DNA from: Brachypodium distachyon
Taxonomy: Eukaryota; Streptophyta; Magnoliopsida; Poales; Poaceae
Assembly (NCBI RefSeq): GCF_000005505.3
Contig: NC_016133.3
Location: 51,425,237 to 51,489,236, forward strand
Direction: 5' to 3'
Length of the DNA stretch: 64,000 nucleotides
Position numbers and translations under genes: made by a program. A model generated the notes under the pieces. The model worked only from the letters and a program-made list of their open reading frames with translations, made no database searches and was not told the DNA's origin. Shown here one piece after another: positions 23,930 through 36,550 of this stretch; position 1 is the first letter of the stretch, and each line of letters starts with the position of its first letter.

Positions 23930-26900
23930 CGTACGTTGTCGCTTGTCCCGTGCTCCAAGCTTCGTTGAACTTTCCTCCTGCGTTAGCACCACGTGATAGA
24001 TTCAATTGTTTTTTCTATCCGTTTTGGAAGATAGTGACGATGTTAACTGGTACGGGGTAGCACTCCAAGTTACTGCTAAAGAATGTTGATATGGAAGTAC
24101 CATGATCAGTGGGTGGATATTTTGTAGGCGATGCTCAACTAGACAAATTCAAGATTCAGTCAAATTTTAAGAGATTGTCTATTTCTAAATCAATTTAAAA
24201 ATAGTTACTTTTCAATCGTAGTCATTCTATTAAGATTTTCTCACAGTTTTTATTTACATGAATCTTGCATGTATCTCAATGACCGAATCAATCAGTGTTA
24301 GCGTCGATTTAGAAATAGCTATTTCTCGGTTGCTATAGAAATAGCAAAACCGAAATTTTGAACGGTTGGATTTTGTCCTAAGGTTCATGTGTCAGCTTCT
24401 CTCCTCTTATCATTGGTGGGATCTTCTATTGTCATGGAGCTAGAGTTTACGGCTTAACTGAAAGGTCATAAAAAAATTGTAGCAGAGTAGTGGAAATTGG
24501 TCGGGGTAAGTCGGTAATAACGATCCGCCAAGTACAATGCAAATAGGGAAATCAACTATGCTAGTGTCGAACATTATTAAATACAGACTAAAAAGACTGC
24601 AACAACGTCTATTAGGAGATGAACGACAGCTCCAAAAAAAATTCGGAACAAGGTTTATCCTGAAAAAGTCGGCTCCTCTCGTGCACACGCCAGTTCTGGT
24701 GACAAGTGGTGCGAGCCGAGGAGTTATGACCATACCACTACCAAGAAATGACGGATCACCCCTTTCGGAGAAAAATGTCATCACCGATCTACTGGTCCCA
24801 CACGAGCAGGCTAAATGATGTCGAGGTGGCAAATTTGGCTTTGTCACATTGTTGATGCCCTTAGTTGAAAAAACTGCTCGAAATTTAAATTACAGAATGT
24901 ACAAAATTGACCTTGAAACGGGATATATTCCGCATCCTGATTGCACTTCTGCCCAAGATTACAGAGAGAAGCCGATCGTTCACAAAGTTGCCGCCTCTCG
25001 CCATCACCCTCGGAGCCAATGTGACGTCACCTGCACCGAGCTCTGAGACACAGAAGCTAGGATCCGGAGGCATGCGGCAACTGTTTGAGTTCCACCGTGG
25101 TCACCGTAATTTCACCACTGAAGATACTTACTATCCCCATGGGCCCATCCAACATGCGTTTGTCGTTTGTATTCGCGCGCATGGGCACACATAAAGTTAG
25201 TTTAGCAGCACTACTATTTTTAAAGCGTGCTGAATTGGGCGTTCACGCCGTGGCAGGTGCATTTCCCCTGAGCGCTTGACCTGGTCGCGGAACCTAACCA
25301 TAGCTCCTCGCCAACCAAAATATTCCAACTTGACTTTGATTCGTGTCAATAAACTTATAATACATGCAGCGGAAACCGTGCATACACACAAGATACTGTC
25401 TCGCGCACAGTCGGGCATGGTCATATGGAGCAACCTGACAAGAAAGGGATGGTTGGATTTGGCAGTTCATCCGGTGTCAAGGCTCCACGGTTGACGGAAA
25501 AAAATAAGTAACAGAAGCATGTAGCAGAAATCATCGTATCGTTGGAAGTGGTTGGGATTGGGACATGGGGACAGGCGAAACTTCAGGGGTGTTTCCTGTG
25601 TCCGACACGTGCAAGAATGGCTGCACAGGAAAATCTACTGATCCACCAATGCTCCTTGTCACTTCGATTTTCCGTAGAGGCTTCGCCATCGGTCCAGTGA
25701 TAGCAAATCGAAGCGACAAAACCATTATGCTGTCTTCGAGACCTCTCGTGCAGGAGCACCGGTGCACCCGTCAGGTCTCGTTCGGCTCACATCACATCCG
25801 TTGAGATTAAGAGAGATTGTAAGGAATTGAGGAAAAATGAACTAGTCCCTCCGTCTTGAATTGAAGTACTAGCAGTATTCTGTCTACTCACATGCATGCA
25901 CGCATTCATGTACTCCGTACAATCCTTTCCATTCTCCTTGAGTCAATGTAAGGAATTGAGGGAAAATGAACTGTAATCCTTTCCATTCTCTTTGAGTCAG
26001 GGCAAGATGGATCGAAACGAAGTCCCCAGATCGATCGAAACACTGTACTCCAAGACAGGCTGACTATACCGGGGACTTCAAATCGAATCGGACAGGTTTG
26101 TTGCAAGTCTGGAACGGATAATTACGGCCCCCGGCTCCAAACAAAATAAAGCCAACTTTTGCCAGGTGCACCGAACCTGCCTCCTGATCCAATGAGCACC
26201 AACTTGCGAAGGGAAGACCAAGGGAAGAAGTGGTGTCACTTTCCATCCGGATAGACTTTTCGCAATCGAAACAACGAATCCTCACGTGTTCTGCTGACCG
26301 TCCGTGCCCGGGGGAGATGATCGGTTTTAACTTTCCCGGTCGTGGTCGCCGGGATGGGGCCAGCAGAACGACCGAGCTCATGCAGCACCAGGAATGGCGC
26401 AAGTTGGTGGATCGATGGCGCGCCTTCTAGGCTGCTTCCCCGCGATAGAAACCAGCTGTGAGATCCCTGACCTCACGGGGAACGGAAGAAATTTTTTTGA
26501 TCCGGAGGACGGTCGCCATCGGTTTAATTCCGCGCTTATTCAAGCCCTTGACACAACGGCGCGGCGACGGGCATGTATTAGCGATCTGTGCCCCGTTGAT
26601 AAGCTATGAGCTGCCTGTGGAGCAGCTGCTGGCGTCATGGCTCGTAGGTTTCGGTAATTGGTCTCTGGTCTCCAACGTTGATACCGCACGAACGATCAAC
26701 TTTTTTATGCACCACACGAGATGATATGGCCGACATAAATCTTCGCTTCTATGTAAAGGACTCGATTGGTGATGGTTTGGAGCGTGGACTTTTTTGTGTG
26801 TTAATTTTAGTGATTTGAAGATTTTGTTTAGGTCTTGCTTGGTAATTTTAACGATTTGAAGAAATGAATCAGGCCTAATGAAATTCTGGCTCCACCATTA

Positions 26901-27501
26901 CTTCGGACTATGCTTATTGTTGTTTTTGTTGCAAATCATCTGTTTTTGTTTTTTAGTTAGAAAACGATCGACGTGTTTGTCTGTGGAATGTTAATCCAAT
27001 GACAACAAGTGAGAGAGAAGAGAGTAAGGATGACCTTCATATTTTAATTTAACGTTAATGAAATGTTTACTTAAATATCAGGAAGAAAATTGCATGCGGT
27101 TACATTAACTTGGCAAGGATTTTCATTTTCATCCATTAGCATGTAAATTTGAAAAACGGATCCATAAACTTAGCATGTACATCCAGTTTAGACCAAATGG
27201 TAAAATTCGTGCGTAAATTTGACACGCTGGTTGCCAACTTGGACACGCGGGTTGTTATTCGCAGTTTTGCGGGCGACTACAATCGGCCCAAATGCTGCAA
27301 ACCAGACCAGAAGACGCCTAGATTAAATTCCTGAACTCTACTCATACTGGGCTCAGCAGTGATCAATGACCATTAAAGCCCAAGGAGAACAATCTAAAAA
27401 AAGCCCAAAGAGAACACACCCGCACTGAAGCAAGACAAAAGTAGGTCTTTTCCTCCAGCTACCCGGCCACTCGCTCCAACTCCGGCGACCTCGCCGCCGC
27501 C
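23930..27501. other. Intergenic spacer with a small duplication
   Basis: No gene is recognised over about 3.5 kb. At 25921-25999 the phrase AATCCTTTCCATTCTC..TTGAGTCA occurs twice, 54 bp apart. GTAAGGAATTGAGG is also repeated at about 25818 and 25948. Open frames of up to 135 codons show no family features. Confidence 0.5.
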
Positions 27502-30061
27502 ATGGAACGATGGACCGGCGTCCTCCACGTCCCGCTCTCGCAAGGAGGTCCCCTCTTTCGCGTCGCTGCCTCGCTCATCCTGACGCCATCCAAAGCCCTT
27601 GCCGTACATGAACATCGAAACCCCCACCCTCGTTTTCTCTTCAGACAATAACCTTCGAAGCCTGACACCCTGATGCCGGCCAGGTTCCACGCGCCAACTC
27701 GATCCTCTTCACGGGCGACCGCGTCCGCGACACTGGGGAGCCAACGATCGAGCGGCTCTCAGACGCTACCTATCTCGCCGGGCTTCTCGCTGGGAAGCTC
27801 GCAGGGGAAGCCAACGCGTGGGTGGTCGATGCCGCTTCCTTTGCTGGGCAGTTTGCGGTTTACCGGGAGCTTGTTCCGTCCGTGGACGCCGTTGGTGACC
27901 CCGAGCGGTATGACCCCACTGACCTACCGGCGGCGACTGGCGTTGCCAACATCTTGTCACATTGTGTCGGGGAGGTATGGTTTTGGTAAATTTTGGGAAA
28001 TGTTCAGCACTTGCACTCTTGCAGAATTTGTGGCTAGGGTAGGATGTGTCAGTAACTGATATCTTCGTGGTATTCGGTCACATTCTTGTTAGTATTTGAT
28101 ATGTTAGGTGTATTTTAGTTGAAGGCAGCTGCTATTAGGTAGTAGTGGCACTCTGGAATTAGTTTGACGGAACACTTGTTGGATCCTTTTCTGATAAAAG
28201 AGAATAGGTGGATCCTCTATCAATTCACCAATCGTACATGAACTAACTGTATCTAAGGCCGTGTCTAAAGATGATGAACCTAGTTATGGTGATTAATGCA
28301 CTGCTATCGAATTCCCTTTTTTATTACTTAAGCAGATGTCTTGTGTTGACAAGATGCTTAGCATATTTATGACATGCTGCTGCAGTGCGTTTACCTTCCC
28401 TCAGGGGCATGTTGGTTCTATAAAATTAGCGATTAGCAGGAACCATAACATTCCTAGTAATCTTATACTCAGGAACCAGAGAGCAAAGAACAAAACTATC
28501 ATAGATTGCTATGTTTGGTACAAATGTAGAATACCCAAGTATTTCTAGGATTATTAGAACATTGCTCTTGGATTTTATGTAGTAATTGGGTACATTTTCT
28601 GTCATTATGAGGATAGTGTGCACAACTACAACAGCCTGTCACTGATCCAAGTAGCAGGTGTGTAAGATGCCAAAATTTCCCGTGGTCTCTTCATCAGTTT
28701 TTAGCATGTCAATCCCATCGACAGCCTCTCCGCGCATGTGCACACATCGTTCTATATGTTCCATCATAGGACGGTATAGCTTGGTAGGTTGGGGTTGACA
28801 AATAGCGCAATCTTTACTCAAACATACAGTTACATGTTGTCATTTTATGGATGAAGTAGTCTGCAGATGATTTAACATGGATTCTTGGAACACAATGAAT
28901 AGAATAGCAACAATGCTGATGTCCGGAGAGAAAAGCTTTAATGCATTCCATGGGCATGAGAAATCTGAGTCAAGGGTAATACTAATACCACAAAATTGGT
29001 GCAATATAGTTACATCGGCAATATTGTATTGCTATCCTATATGATTCTGGATGGTGGTGCTAGATGCAGCAATTAAGCAAGATTAACCCATATGGCTGGG
29101 ATTTTTGCGAGATAACTGAAACCAAAAAACCTTTCACGGACTGTTAATGTCAAGTATATCCTTCCCCTCACTATTGGAGAAACCTAGTTTGCTAAAATTA
29201 TGTTAGTGTCTTTTCACGCCAATATGGTTTCTTGATCTTTGATAACTGTGTGCTACTGTGCAGAGTGTACATTGTGATGTTCAGTTTTCTTACAGGCTCT
29301 CGCCATTCAGTCTCCTTTTCTGTGTTTATTTCACATCGTTTTTGTGTCTGTTCGTTGAATTAGAATATTGTAATAATATTTTCAATTCTTGTAGTCATGC
29401 TACAGTTAAGCAAGAACGATGTACCTTTTCGTGTCTCCTCGTTGATTCCTCACATCAACATTTTTGTGAGCAGATACAGAACATGATCAGGAGAGGGTCA
29501 TTGAAGGATTCTGAAAACAATCAAGAACCCTCTGCATCATTACTCTCACACTCTCCTCCTAAGACTATCATCCTGGGATTCAGTAAGGGTGGAGTTGTTG
29601 TGAACCAGCTTGTGACAGAACTTTCTTGTTGGGCATCAAAATCAACCAACGGTTTAGTTGATGTTTCACAACGAAACCCGGCCCTGCTGATCCTTAATCT
29701 ACTTGTTCCTGCTACAGCTAGTGATGTTTTATCAACCATTTCTGAATTCCATTATTTGGATGTTGGCCTCAATTGTGCTGGAGCATACATTACTAATCTT
29801 GCAGTGATTAAGGGGATAGGTAATTATGTTTCCCAGATTACTGATAATCTCCGTTTTGCCCTCCATGGCACTCCGCGGCAATGGTCTGATCCGAACCGCC
29901 CATGGATCCTGACAGAGAAAGACACAATGCTGCAGTTGCTTCAAGACGAGGCTAAAAATTGTGAAGGGAGACTGCTGCTATCTGAAAAGAAGTATTTTGA
30001 TGGTAGACCACTCAGTCTGCTGATGCATTTTGAGATTTTGGAAGTAATGGATGTCGCTTGA
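27502..30061 (+). CDS. C2orf69-like protein (UPF0565 family)
   Basis: A conserved eukaryotic family. The human member is mitochondrial and linked to a respiratory-chain disorder; the plant role is unknown. Exons 27502-27603, 27684-27974 and 29474-30061 join in phase 0 to give 326 residues. Early motifs are ANSILFTGDRVRD and SFAGQFAVYRELVPSVDAVG. The third exon has TIILGFSKGGVVVNQLVTEL, in which GFSKG (Ser168) is a GxSxG-type turn as in alpha/beta hydrolases. It is followed by FHYLDVGLNCAGAYITN and ALHGTPRQWSDPNRPWI, the best family signatures, and ends MHFEILEVMDVA. Open sequence upstream of 29474 in the same frame is intron read-through. No clear mitochondrial presequence is visible in MERWTGVLHVPLSQGG. 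Confidence 0.88.
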
Positions 30062-30220
30062 TATTCAGTCCCCGCAGCTTGTAGCGTTGTACTCGTCTCC
30101 AGAGCATGTCCAGCATGTACAGTGGATAAAGAATGTGAATATGCGAGTCTTAGATGCTTTCATCCTTGCAGACTTCACCATAGTTGCATCCTTTCATTTG
30201 TTATGCTTAAATATATGATA

Positions 30221-30322
30221 CTCCCTCTGTCCCATATTGTCGCAACTTTGTCGACACACTTAAGTACATCTAGGTACATGGTGTCTAGACAATATTGTGA
30301 CACTTAATATGGGCGGAGGGAG
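30221..30322. mobile_element. Stowaway MITE
   Basis: This 102-bp element starts CTCCCTCTGTCCCATATTGTC and ends CACTTAATATGGGCGGAGGGAG, with TA on both sides. It lies 160 bp past the C2orf69-like stop codon, possibly within its 3' untranslated region. Confidence 0.85.
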
Positions 30323-30329
30323 TAAGTCT

Positions 30330-32892
30330 TTACTGAGCAACCAATGCCAGTTGAATTCCTCAAACCAAACATTCGATGAAATATGGTTTAGAGTTTATTC
30401 AGGTACCAATTTTTGGTGTCCGGTTCAGGGCAGACGTCTTCTTATGTGTAACATGACGTGAGTAGTGGAAGCTTTGGAGCAAGCTGTTGTCCAATCTGAG
30501 CTCAGTTTGGCCATTGTAGTCTACGGACAAATTCTGGTCACGGGTCACTGCAGGCTTACCATTCTCATTCTGTCATGCATACGTGCTTAACTGTTACCAG
30601 TTTTTAGCTGATGTTTTTTGTCAGCTATTCCGTGATTCAACTGAGACCAAGTCTCTGCTACTCATCATAAAACGATCCGTACTCCGCAGAGGATAGCTCC
30701 AATTCAGTTGTCAAATGTACCATGACAGACGTCTTTAGCTATGTCATTTCAATACAGCCGAGTCTTACCGTGGAGCCCAACATATCCAGTTATTGAACGC
30801 GTCACAGCTGGAAAAAAGAAAAAAACAGACTCTGCATTTAGATCTCACTACGGACCAGGAGATCCTACGTTGGTGCTACCGCAATTTGCATACCGAATGG
30901 TGAATGGATCCTTGGTCAGACAGAAGGATCCCCTGGCCCACATGATGGATCAAACCTAGCAACGCGTATATGCAGTAAGATAATGGCACAAGGCCGGTAG
31001 TGGTTGATTGGTTATGTCAGTAAAGTAGTCCTAACGCATTACTAAAACCTATTGTGATTCCAGCTAGTAGTACATTCTAACTGTTTTTGGCTCGCTCTCT
31101 ACGCAAACACCTGAATCAGTCAAACCAAAGGACTCAAACAAGTGGCCAGATAAAGTTTAGGACTCGCCATTTTTAGCGGACTGACCATGAGAGGTTAGCG
31201 CCCTCGTGATCTCCTGGCTCATAACTTAATACGATACGTCAAAATCACGCGGCATACGTTCAGTTCTAGCTAAATAAAAGCCAGGAAATTCTGTCAGGGC
31301 GGCCGAAACCGGATCACGAGGCTTGGATCCATGCCCGGGGTGTCGTCGTTGCCGGGATACATATCGAGCGAAAACCGCACGAATGGATCAACCGCATGCC
31401 GCCAGCGAACCAAGTCCAAAAGTAGGCTTTTTTGGGTGGACGATTCGCTCTGCTTTCGTAATCAACCCTAGAAACAGTCAGCCAAGAGTCAAGAGAAACA
31501 ATACAGTATGTTTCTTCTTTGTTCTCATCGTGCATAGTAAGACCTCCTCAACGACATAAATCTGGTAATTACTAGTACTAACGACACCGCAGCAAAGGCG
31601 TCAACGTGTCTGGATTTGCGAAGCGACTTATGAACACGTCCTGCATTGTTTGCTTCAGCCTTGAGACCTGATGAGAGTCCAGACTCACGGGGAGTACTCC
31701 CTAGAGAGACTCGGGTTGCCCCGCATCGATTGCAACTCCGAGCCATACACGAGCGAATATTTAGATTTTTATGCGTTCAAAGCAATGCCGCTGTTTTCTA
31801 ATGCTTTACGACTTGAAATAGCGTGTGAGGTACTACTCTGTTCTTTCCTGCAACACCGATAGGCTCTTCTGCCGAACAGGGATTGGTACCGGCCCTCAGA
31901 TCGAGCTCACCGGTGGGCATTATTCTAGCTTAACTCGCTCGTTACAACCCAGGGCCGAAGACAGCGTGACAGGGCGATGTGGATGCTGAGGTGTTTTGGC
32001 AGGTTTTACGGCCATGGCGAGCGCGTGTCCACCTTTTTTACCCTGGATATTCCCGGCCACATCTCTGTCTCCGCATAGGGCGTATAACCACTTACCAGTC
32101 AGGTAAAGTCGTATGATAGCTAAAGCCTTGTATAGCGACTGTGGCATCGTAAAATATATAATCCGGAGTAGTTACTAGAGGACTACGGCCAGGCGGCGAT
32201 CTTTTACTAGGATTAATAAAAAACAGAGTGCAGTGCCGGTAAGCAAGCTAAGCTAACGCGATGAGTTGAAACACTGATCTAATCTGACAGTAATCTAGCA
32301 GCAATACGTTTCTTTTCCTTTTATTTTTTTTCTATTTTGGAAAGAGGATTTAGCTGCATCACGTAAGGTTGGCATGTAGTACATGCAATGCAACAGACTG
32401 AAGGATCGGGAACAACTATGCAGCAGATAAGGCTCGGTACGTAGTGTTTGCGCAAAAGGCAAAACCGCGTGGCCCGATCTCGGGGACCTGGTGGAGGACG
32501 CGGTGTTTAGAACGGCTGACATCTTGCATGCCGTGCCATGCGTGTCTGGACGCTCGGCCGGCCGGCACGCACGGGCACGGGCACGGGCACGGGCACGGCT
32601 CGATCCAGATCCCCAGAACACGCACGGAGCTCGCTCGCCGCCCGTGACTCGATCGGCCAGGGGGGCCGCGGCCTGCGCTAAATTGGCGTTGTATGGCGCC
32701 TGTACGTGGGGCACGCCGCGCGCGGGGCCGGGGGATGCGTGAGCCATTGGGTTTTGACTTCTTGCTGCGTTTTGTACTAGTATAGTCCACCCGTTTGACC
32801 TGGTTTGCCAGTACAGTCCTGCACCCTTTATCCGTATCATAATAGAACAGTTTGAGGTATATTGCGTTCGATGAAAATTTACATCGTTAATA
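30330..32892. other. Intergenic spacer with a hexanucleotide repeat
   Basis: No gene is recognised. At about 32568-32598 the unit GGGCAC is repeated five times, which creates an artificial Arg-Ala repeat in one frame and His-Gly in another. The local GC peak at 32460-32740 has no convincing exon. Confidence 0.5.
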
Positions 32893-33006
32893 CTCCATCC
32901 GTATCATATCACATCAAGTGACTCAAATTTGTCCAGATATGAACGCATCTACATATTAAAATACGTATAGATACATGTAATTTTTGTCACTTAATATGAG
33001 ACGGAG
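32893..33006. mobile_element. Stowaway MITE
   Basis: It starts CTCCATCCGTATCATATCAC and ends GTCACTTAATATGAGACGGAG, flanked by TA. The core has AAATACGTATAGATACATGTAAT. Confidence 0.8.
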
Positions 33007-33397
33007 TAATTATATGTTTATATGGTGTAAAGTTATAATTATTACTAACAGATTTTAAATTGAATACTTGTGATACTAATTTCATATATATGAATCATCG
33101 ACAAAGTCATGCAATCTCGATAAAGCTTATCTTATCGAAATCTAATACACCTTATATGTTCCCAAATGAAAAAGGCATTGCTCACCCGCATCTGTTTTTG
33201 TACGGGAATCAACTTTTACCTCATGAATCACACTGTTTATTTTGTTTTCTGTGAAAAAGACACATATCTGTTATAAGAGTCCACCTGAAGTACAAAGAAT
33301 CTCAAACGTCTTTAATTTGAGTTAGTAATCTTGTTCGATCCTCATGCCTCCTTAAAAATCTGTTAAAAAGATTTTCTCAGGACCACTTCGCTAAAAA

Positions 33398-33480
33398 GGG
33401 TGATGTCCTCGGTTGGCTAGCTCTATCGTAGTGCAGGCAGCCCGCACAGGTTCGACCCCTGGTTGGGCGCGATTTTTGGG
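33398..33480 (+). repeat. tRNA-derived SINE-like sequence
   Basis: GGTTCGACC at 33449-33457 matches a Pol III B box, and GTTGGCTAGCTC about 30 bp upstream resembles an A box. The ends do not pair as an acceptor stem, so this is not a tRNA gene. The SINE identification is tentative. Confidence 0.4.
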
Positions 33481-33954
33481 TGTCTCATCGGGATTTTGTT
33501 CCCTTCTGTTCTGCCACTCTCACGCTTGTCCCTCGCTGGCAGTGCAGCGTACCCCTGGCGACGGAGTCTGTTAAATCCAGAAATCTAGTATGTTAATTTA
33601 AAAGGCTAGCCTATACTCTAGAACAAGGCAGTAGTGCGTGAAAAAAAAGGTGCTTGTCCTTACCGTTTGATTATGGGGTGGCTATATCTCAATTGACGTA
33701 TCAGAGCCGTTGAATTAATATCTAAACGTCAATTCACTATTCTTTTTTCCATTGTTCTTCCGTGTCTTAAAAGCGCAGGTTATATTTAACGGTTGAAGAA
33801 TCAACTTATCACTAACTAAAAACCAAGCGACTTAGATATAGTAAAACAATCTGATTATTTTATGTGCCTTGTGTTTTCATTTCTCATCAAGTGCACATGC
33901 CCATGACGTTGCATCGCACGGCATCCAAGCATCCAACAAATATAGGTGCACATG

Positions 33955-34044
33955 ACATATTACATTTATCTAGACGCTTTTTAAGAATAGATACATTCAT
34001 ATTTGACCAAATTTGAGTCAAGAATTTAGAATCAGAGTGAGTAC
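33955..34044. mobile_element. Truncated Stowaway MITE
   Basis: It contains ATTACATTTATCTAGACGC and ends AATTTAGAATCAGAGTGAG before TA. The left terminus is missing. It is the same family as the copy at 19805. Confidence 0.55.
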
Positions 34045-34394
34045 CATTTTACCCCAAAACCAAATAGGAGGTACTTGCCAAACCGCCCAGCTTGCTATAG
34101 CCCGGTAGGAGTGTGTATTTCTTAATCGTGTTTCTTATTCTTATTCGACCGAATTGCACAAGAGATTATCTCAGTCTTTAGAAACAGACGCTCCTTAACT
34201 TTAAGGGAGTGGCTCAGTCTCAGTCGACTGAGACAAACATTTCTCAGTCGACCAACCATTACAGCTCCTAATTTAAGCATGAAACTAGCTATGGATTCAC
34301 TTGTTGTCCGCCCGTGTTCACCCCTGCGTATGTGCTGCCTGATTTCTCTTTTCTTTTTTGAGCTCCAAGTTTGACCCAGCATGCACATTGTTGC

Positions 34395-34458
34395 TCTCTA
34401 GTATAGATACATTCAAATTTTGACAAACTTGAGACATCTTTTGTTGGACGGAGGAAGT
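34395..34458. mobile_element. Truncated Stowaway MITE (right part)
   Basis: ATAGATACATTCAAATTTTG is followed by GAGACATCTTTTGTTGGACG and GAGGAAG before TA. This is the right half of the family seen whole at 20330. Confidence 0.6.
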
Positions 34459-34463
34459 ATGTA

Positions 34464-34668
34464 GATTGTTGCACCTGCAAGAATTAAACTTGGAGCTGCA
34501 AGGATTTCTATTGAACCAGAATTTATGTGAAATTTAATTAAAAAATTGCACGTGTACGGAACCGAAATTTATGTTGAATATTGCACCTGCAAGAATTAAA
34601 ATTGCAGCTGCAAGGATTTCAATTGAACCGAAATTTATGTGAATTTTAATCTAAAAAATTGCGCTGTT
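34464..34668. repeat. Tandem repeat, period 112 bp, about 1.8 copies
   Basis: GCACCTGCAAGAATTAAA occurs at 34471 and again at 34583. Each is followed by GCTGCAAGGATTTC, ATTGAACC and AATTTATGTGAA. It lies directly after the truncated Stowaway end. No coding sense is visible. Confidence 0.8.
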
Positions 34669-34669
34669 T

Positions 34670-36400
34670 GCCACGATAAGAACACGGATGGGTACGTGTC
34701 GATCTGTTTGCCAGTGCTCGCGTGTACCGGCTGCGATCGAGTTAACGAGGCTATCTGATCGATCGGCCGTGTCAGCATCTGGTGACACGTACGCACCCGC
34801 GGGAGCGGGGCCAAAGTAGGTCCGGCACCGTCTCGCATTAATCGCCCCCCGCTCGTCTCTGTCAATATATGTGCGGTCGATGATCTCGCGCCGAGGGACA
34901 ACGCAAGGTGATGTCATGCTCTTGCATCCGTCTTTACCTCGATTGGCGATACAGTACGTCTTTTGTGTGTGCGAGTTTTGATTTTACTGGCATGCAGCAC
35001 GATCGACGACTTGAACCCATCACCATTTCTTGCGAGTCGTTGTAGTCGGTCTACAGTATATATACTCCTAGTCCGTGTACAGTGTAGTACACTACTCATC
35101 ATCATTTCATCCCACCATCGATCATTTCTTATGTACAGTGGACTTCGGCAGGAAATTAGACACGAGAATTGATTCTTAAATGCGTAAGAATATCTGCTCA
35201 TCCTCATGCTACTGCACGTAAAGGATAAGCAAAAATTTCTAGAGTGCTGTATTTAAGATTTAAGAATTAATTCTCTTAATTTCGTAGCGAAATCCACTGT
35301 ACACGATGACATACTACCATGAGACAAAAAAGAAATATGCTGCACTGGAAAACAACAGATTGAGACCAAGTCTTTGCGCGCCACATTAGTTAGTTAATCT
35401 AGCCAGTGATTTGTCGGCATCTCTGTGCACGTTTACCCCGGATGTTCCCTTTACAGCTACTCCTACTTCCTCGCGTGAGCTCATGTCTCGGTGAACACGC
35501 ACCCAAAACAGCCAATTAAGCGTGATTCAGCGATCCCCTGTACGTAATTAACACGGTAACACAGGTGCTACGTGACAAGTCGGTAGTTAAGGGCCGACCA
35601 AGTGAACCCTTTTCGTCTGCGAAGCCAAGTTGCGAGACTCATTTAAAGCTGTAGACTATCAACAGGACCAGGTCTGCTGCACATGGCCGCAGCTATACGG
35701 GTCTCGCTCACCACCTTTCCTTTCCTAAAAGGATCGGTAACGTCCTGCAGGGCTACCCAATTGCAAGCTGTACTTTGTAATTGTCAATTGCACGTACAGG
35801 AGTTTATGTCGCTGCCTTCCCGTTCTTGAATATATAGATGGGGCTTTGTAAGTGTAATACTCCGTACTAGATTTAGATGTGATCTGTACGCTGACTTAGG
35901 TGCAAACTTGACGAATTTAGAACTTGTGTACTCCAATGCATGATAGTGAAGCTCGACCGCAACGCAACGTACGCGTACGCACGGGTATTGAAATTTATGC
36001 GACCGTACTCGTATTGACTAAGCTACGTGATCAGAGAATGTACATACATGTGCAACTTCCGTCCTGAAAAGGCAAACGCACATTTTGTTGAGGGATTTAT
36101 TGGTTCAGCAAACGATGGCATGCAGGTGCGTGCCTTTACACATTGATTAGCCGACCTAGGTATAGGGAGCCAGCCAGCCGGCCGAATAGCCCAAATTTCC
36201 ATTTCTAGTTAACTGATCACCGGATCACGACGCATAATTAATCACATTACTATCACACTACCGAAACGTGGCCCCTGCAGCCCGCACGTCAAATCACGGA
36301 GTATAGTTTCACACCCTCTTCTTCCCGCCCCCCGTCTTCACTCTTGTTTTACTAAAAGCACGGAGAAAAGGGAGAGAAATTTGTCTCTCCTGCAACCCGG
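34670..36400. other. Spacer and far upstream region of the plus-strand ERF
   Basis: No gene or defined element is recognised. The sequence is of moderate GC with scattered ACGT-containing motifs such as TACGTG and CACGTA. Any regulatory role for the downstream ERF is a guess. Confidence 0.4.
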
Positions 36401-36409
36401 GGGCGGCCC

Positions 36410-36417
36410 TATAAGTA
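36410..36417 (+). promoter_or_regulatory. TATA box of the plus-strand ERF
   Basis: TATAAGTA lies about 140 bp upstream of the start codon, just after a GC-rich stretch. A CT run (36497-36513) follows in the presumed leader, as is common in grass 5' leaders. Confidence 0.6.
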
Positions 36418-36550
36418 GCCGAATCAGCCAGCCTAGCTTTCTCCACGCAGCGGCACTTGCACATCGCAGACCTCCAAATCCAACAGGAGCTCCCGATCTC
36501 TCTCTCTCTCTCTGCCACCTGATCACCGCCCCCTTTAGCGTACAAGACGC

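Noticed and set aside
29258..29473. Upstream part of the frame ending at 30061
   Set aside because: It is intron read-through; the acceptor AG at 29472-29473 joins in phase to the second exon, and the family similarity begins there.
32440..32800. Possible coding exon with Arg-Ala or His-Gly repeats
   Set aside because: The repeats come from five copies of GGGCAC read in different frames; frames are open on both strands, as expected for simple GC-rich DNA.
33398..33480. tRNA gene
   Set aside because: A B box is present, but no acceptor-stem pairing or anticodon arm can be formed, so it is at most a tRNA-derived repeat.
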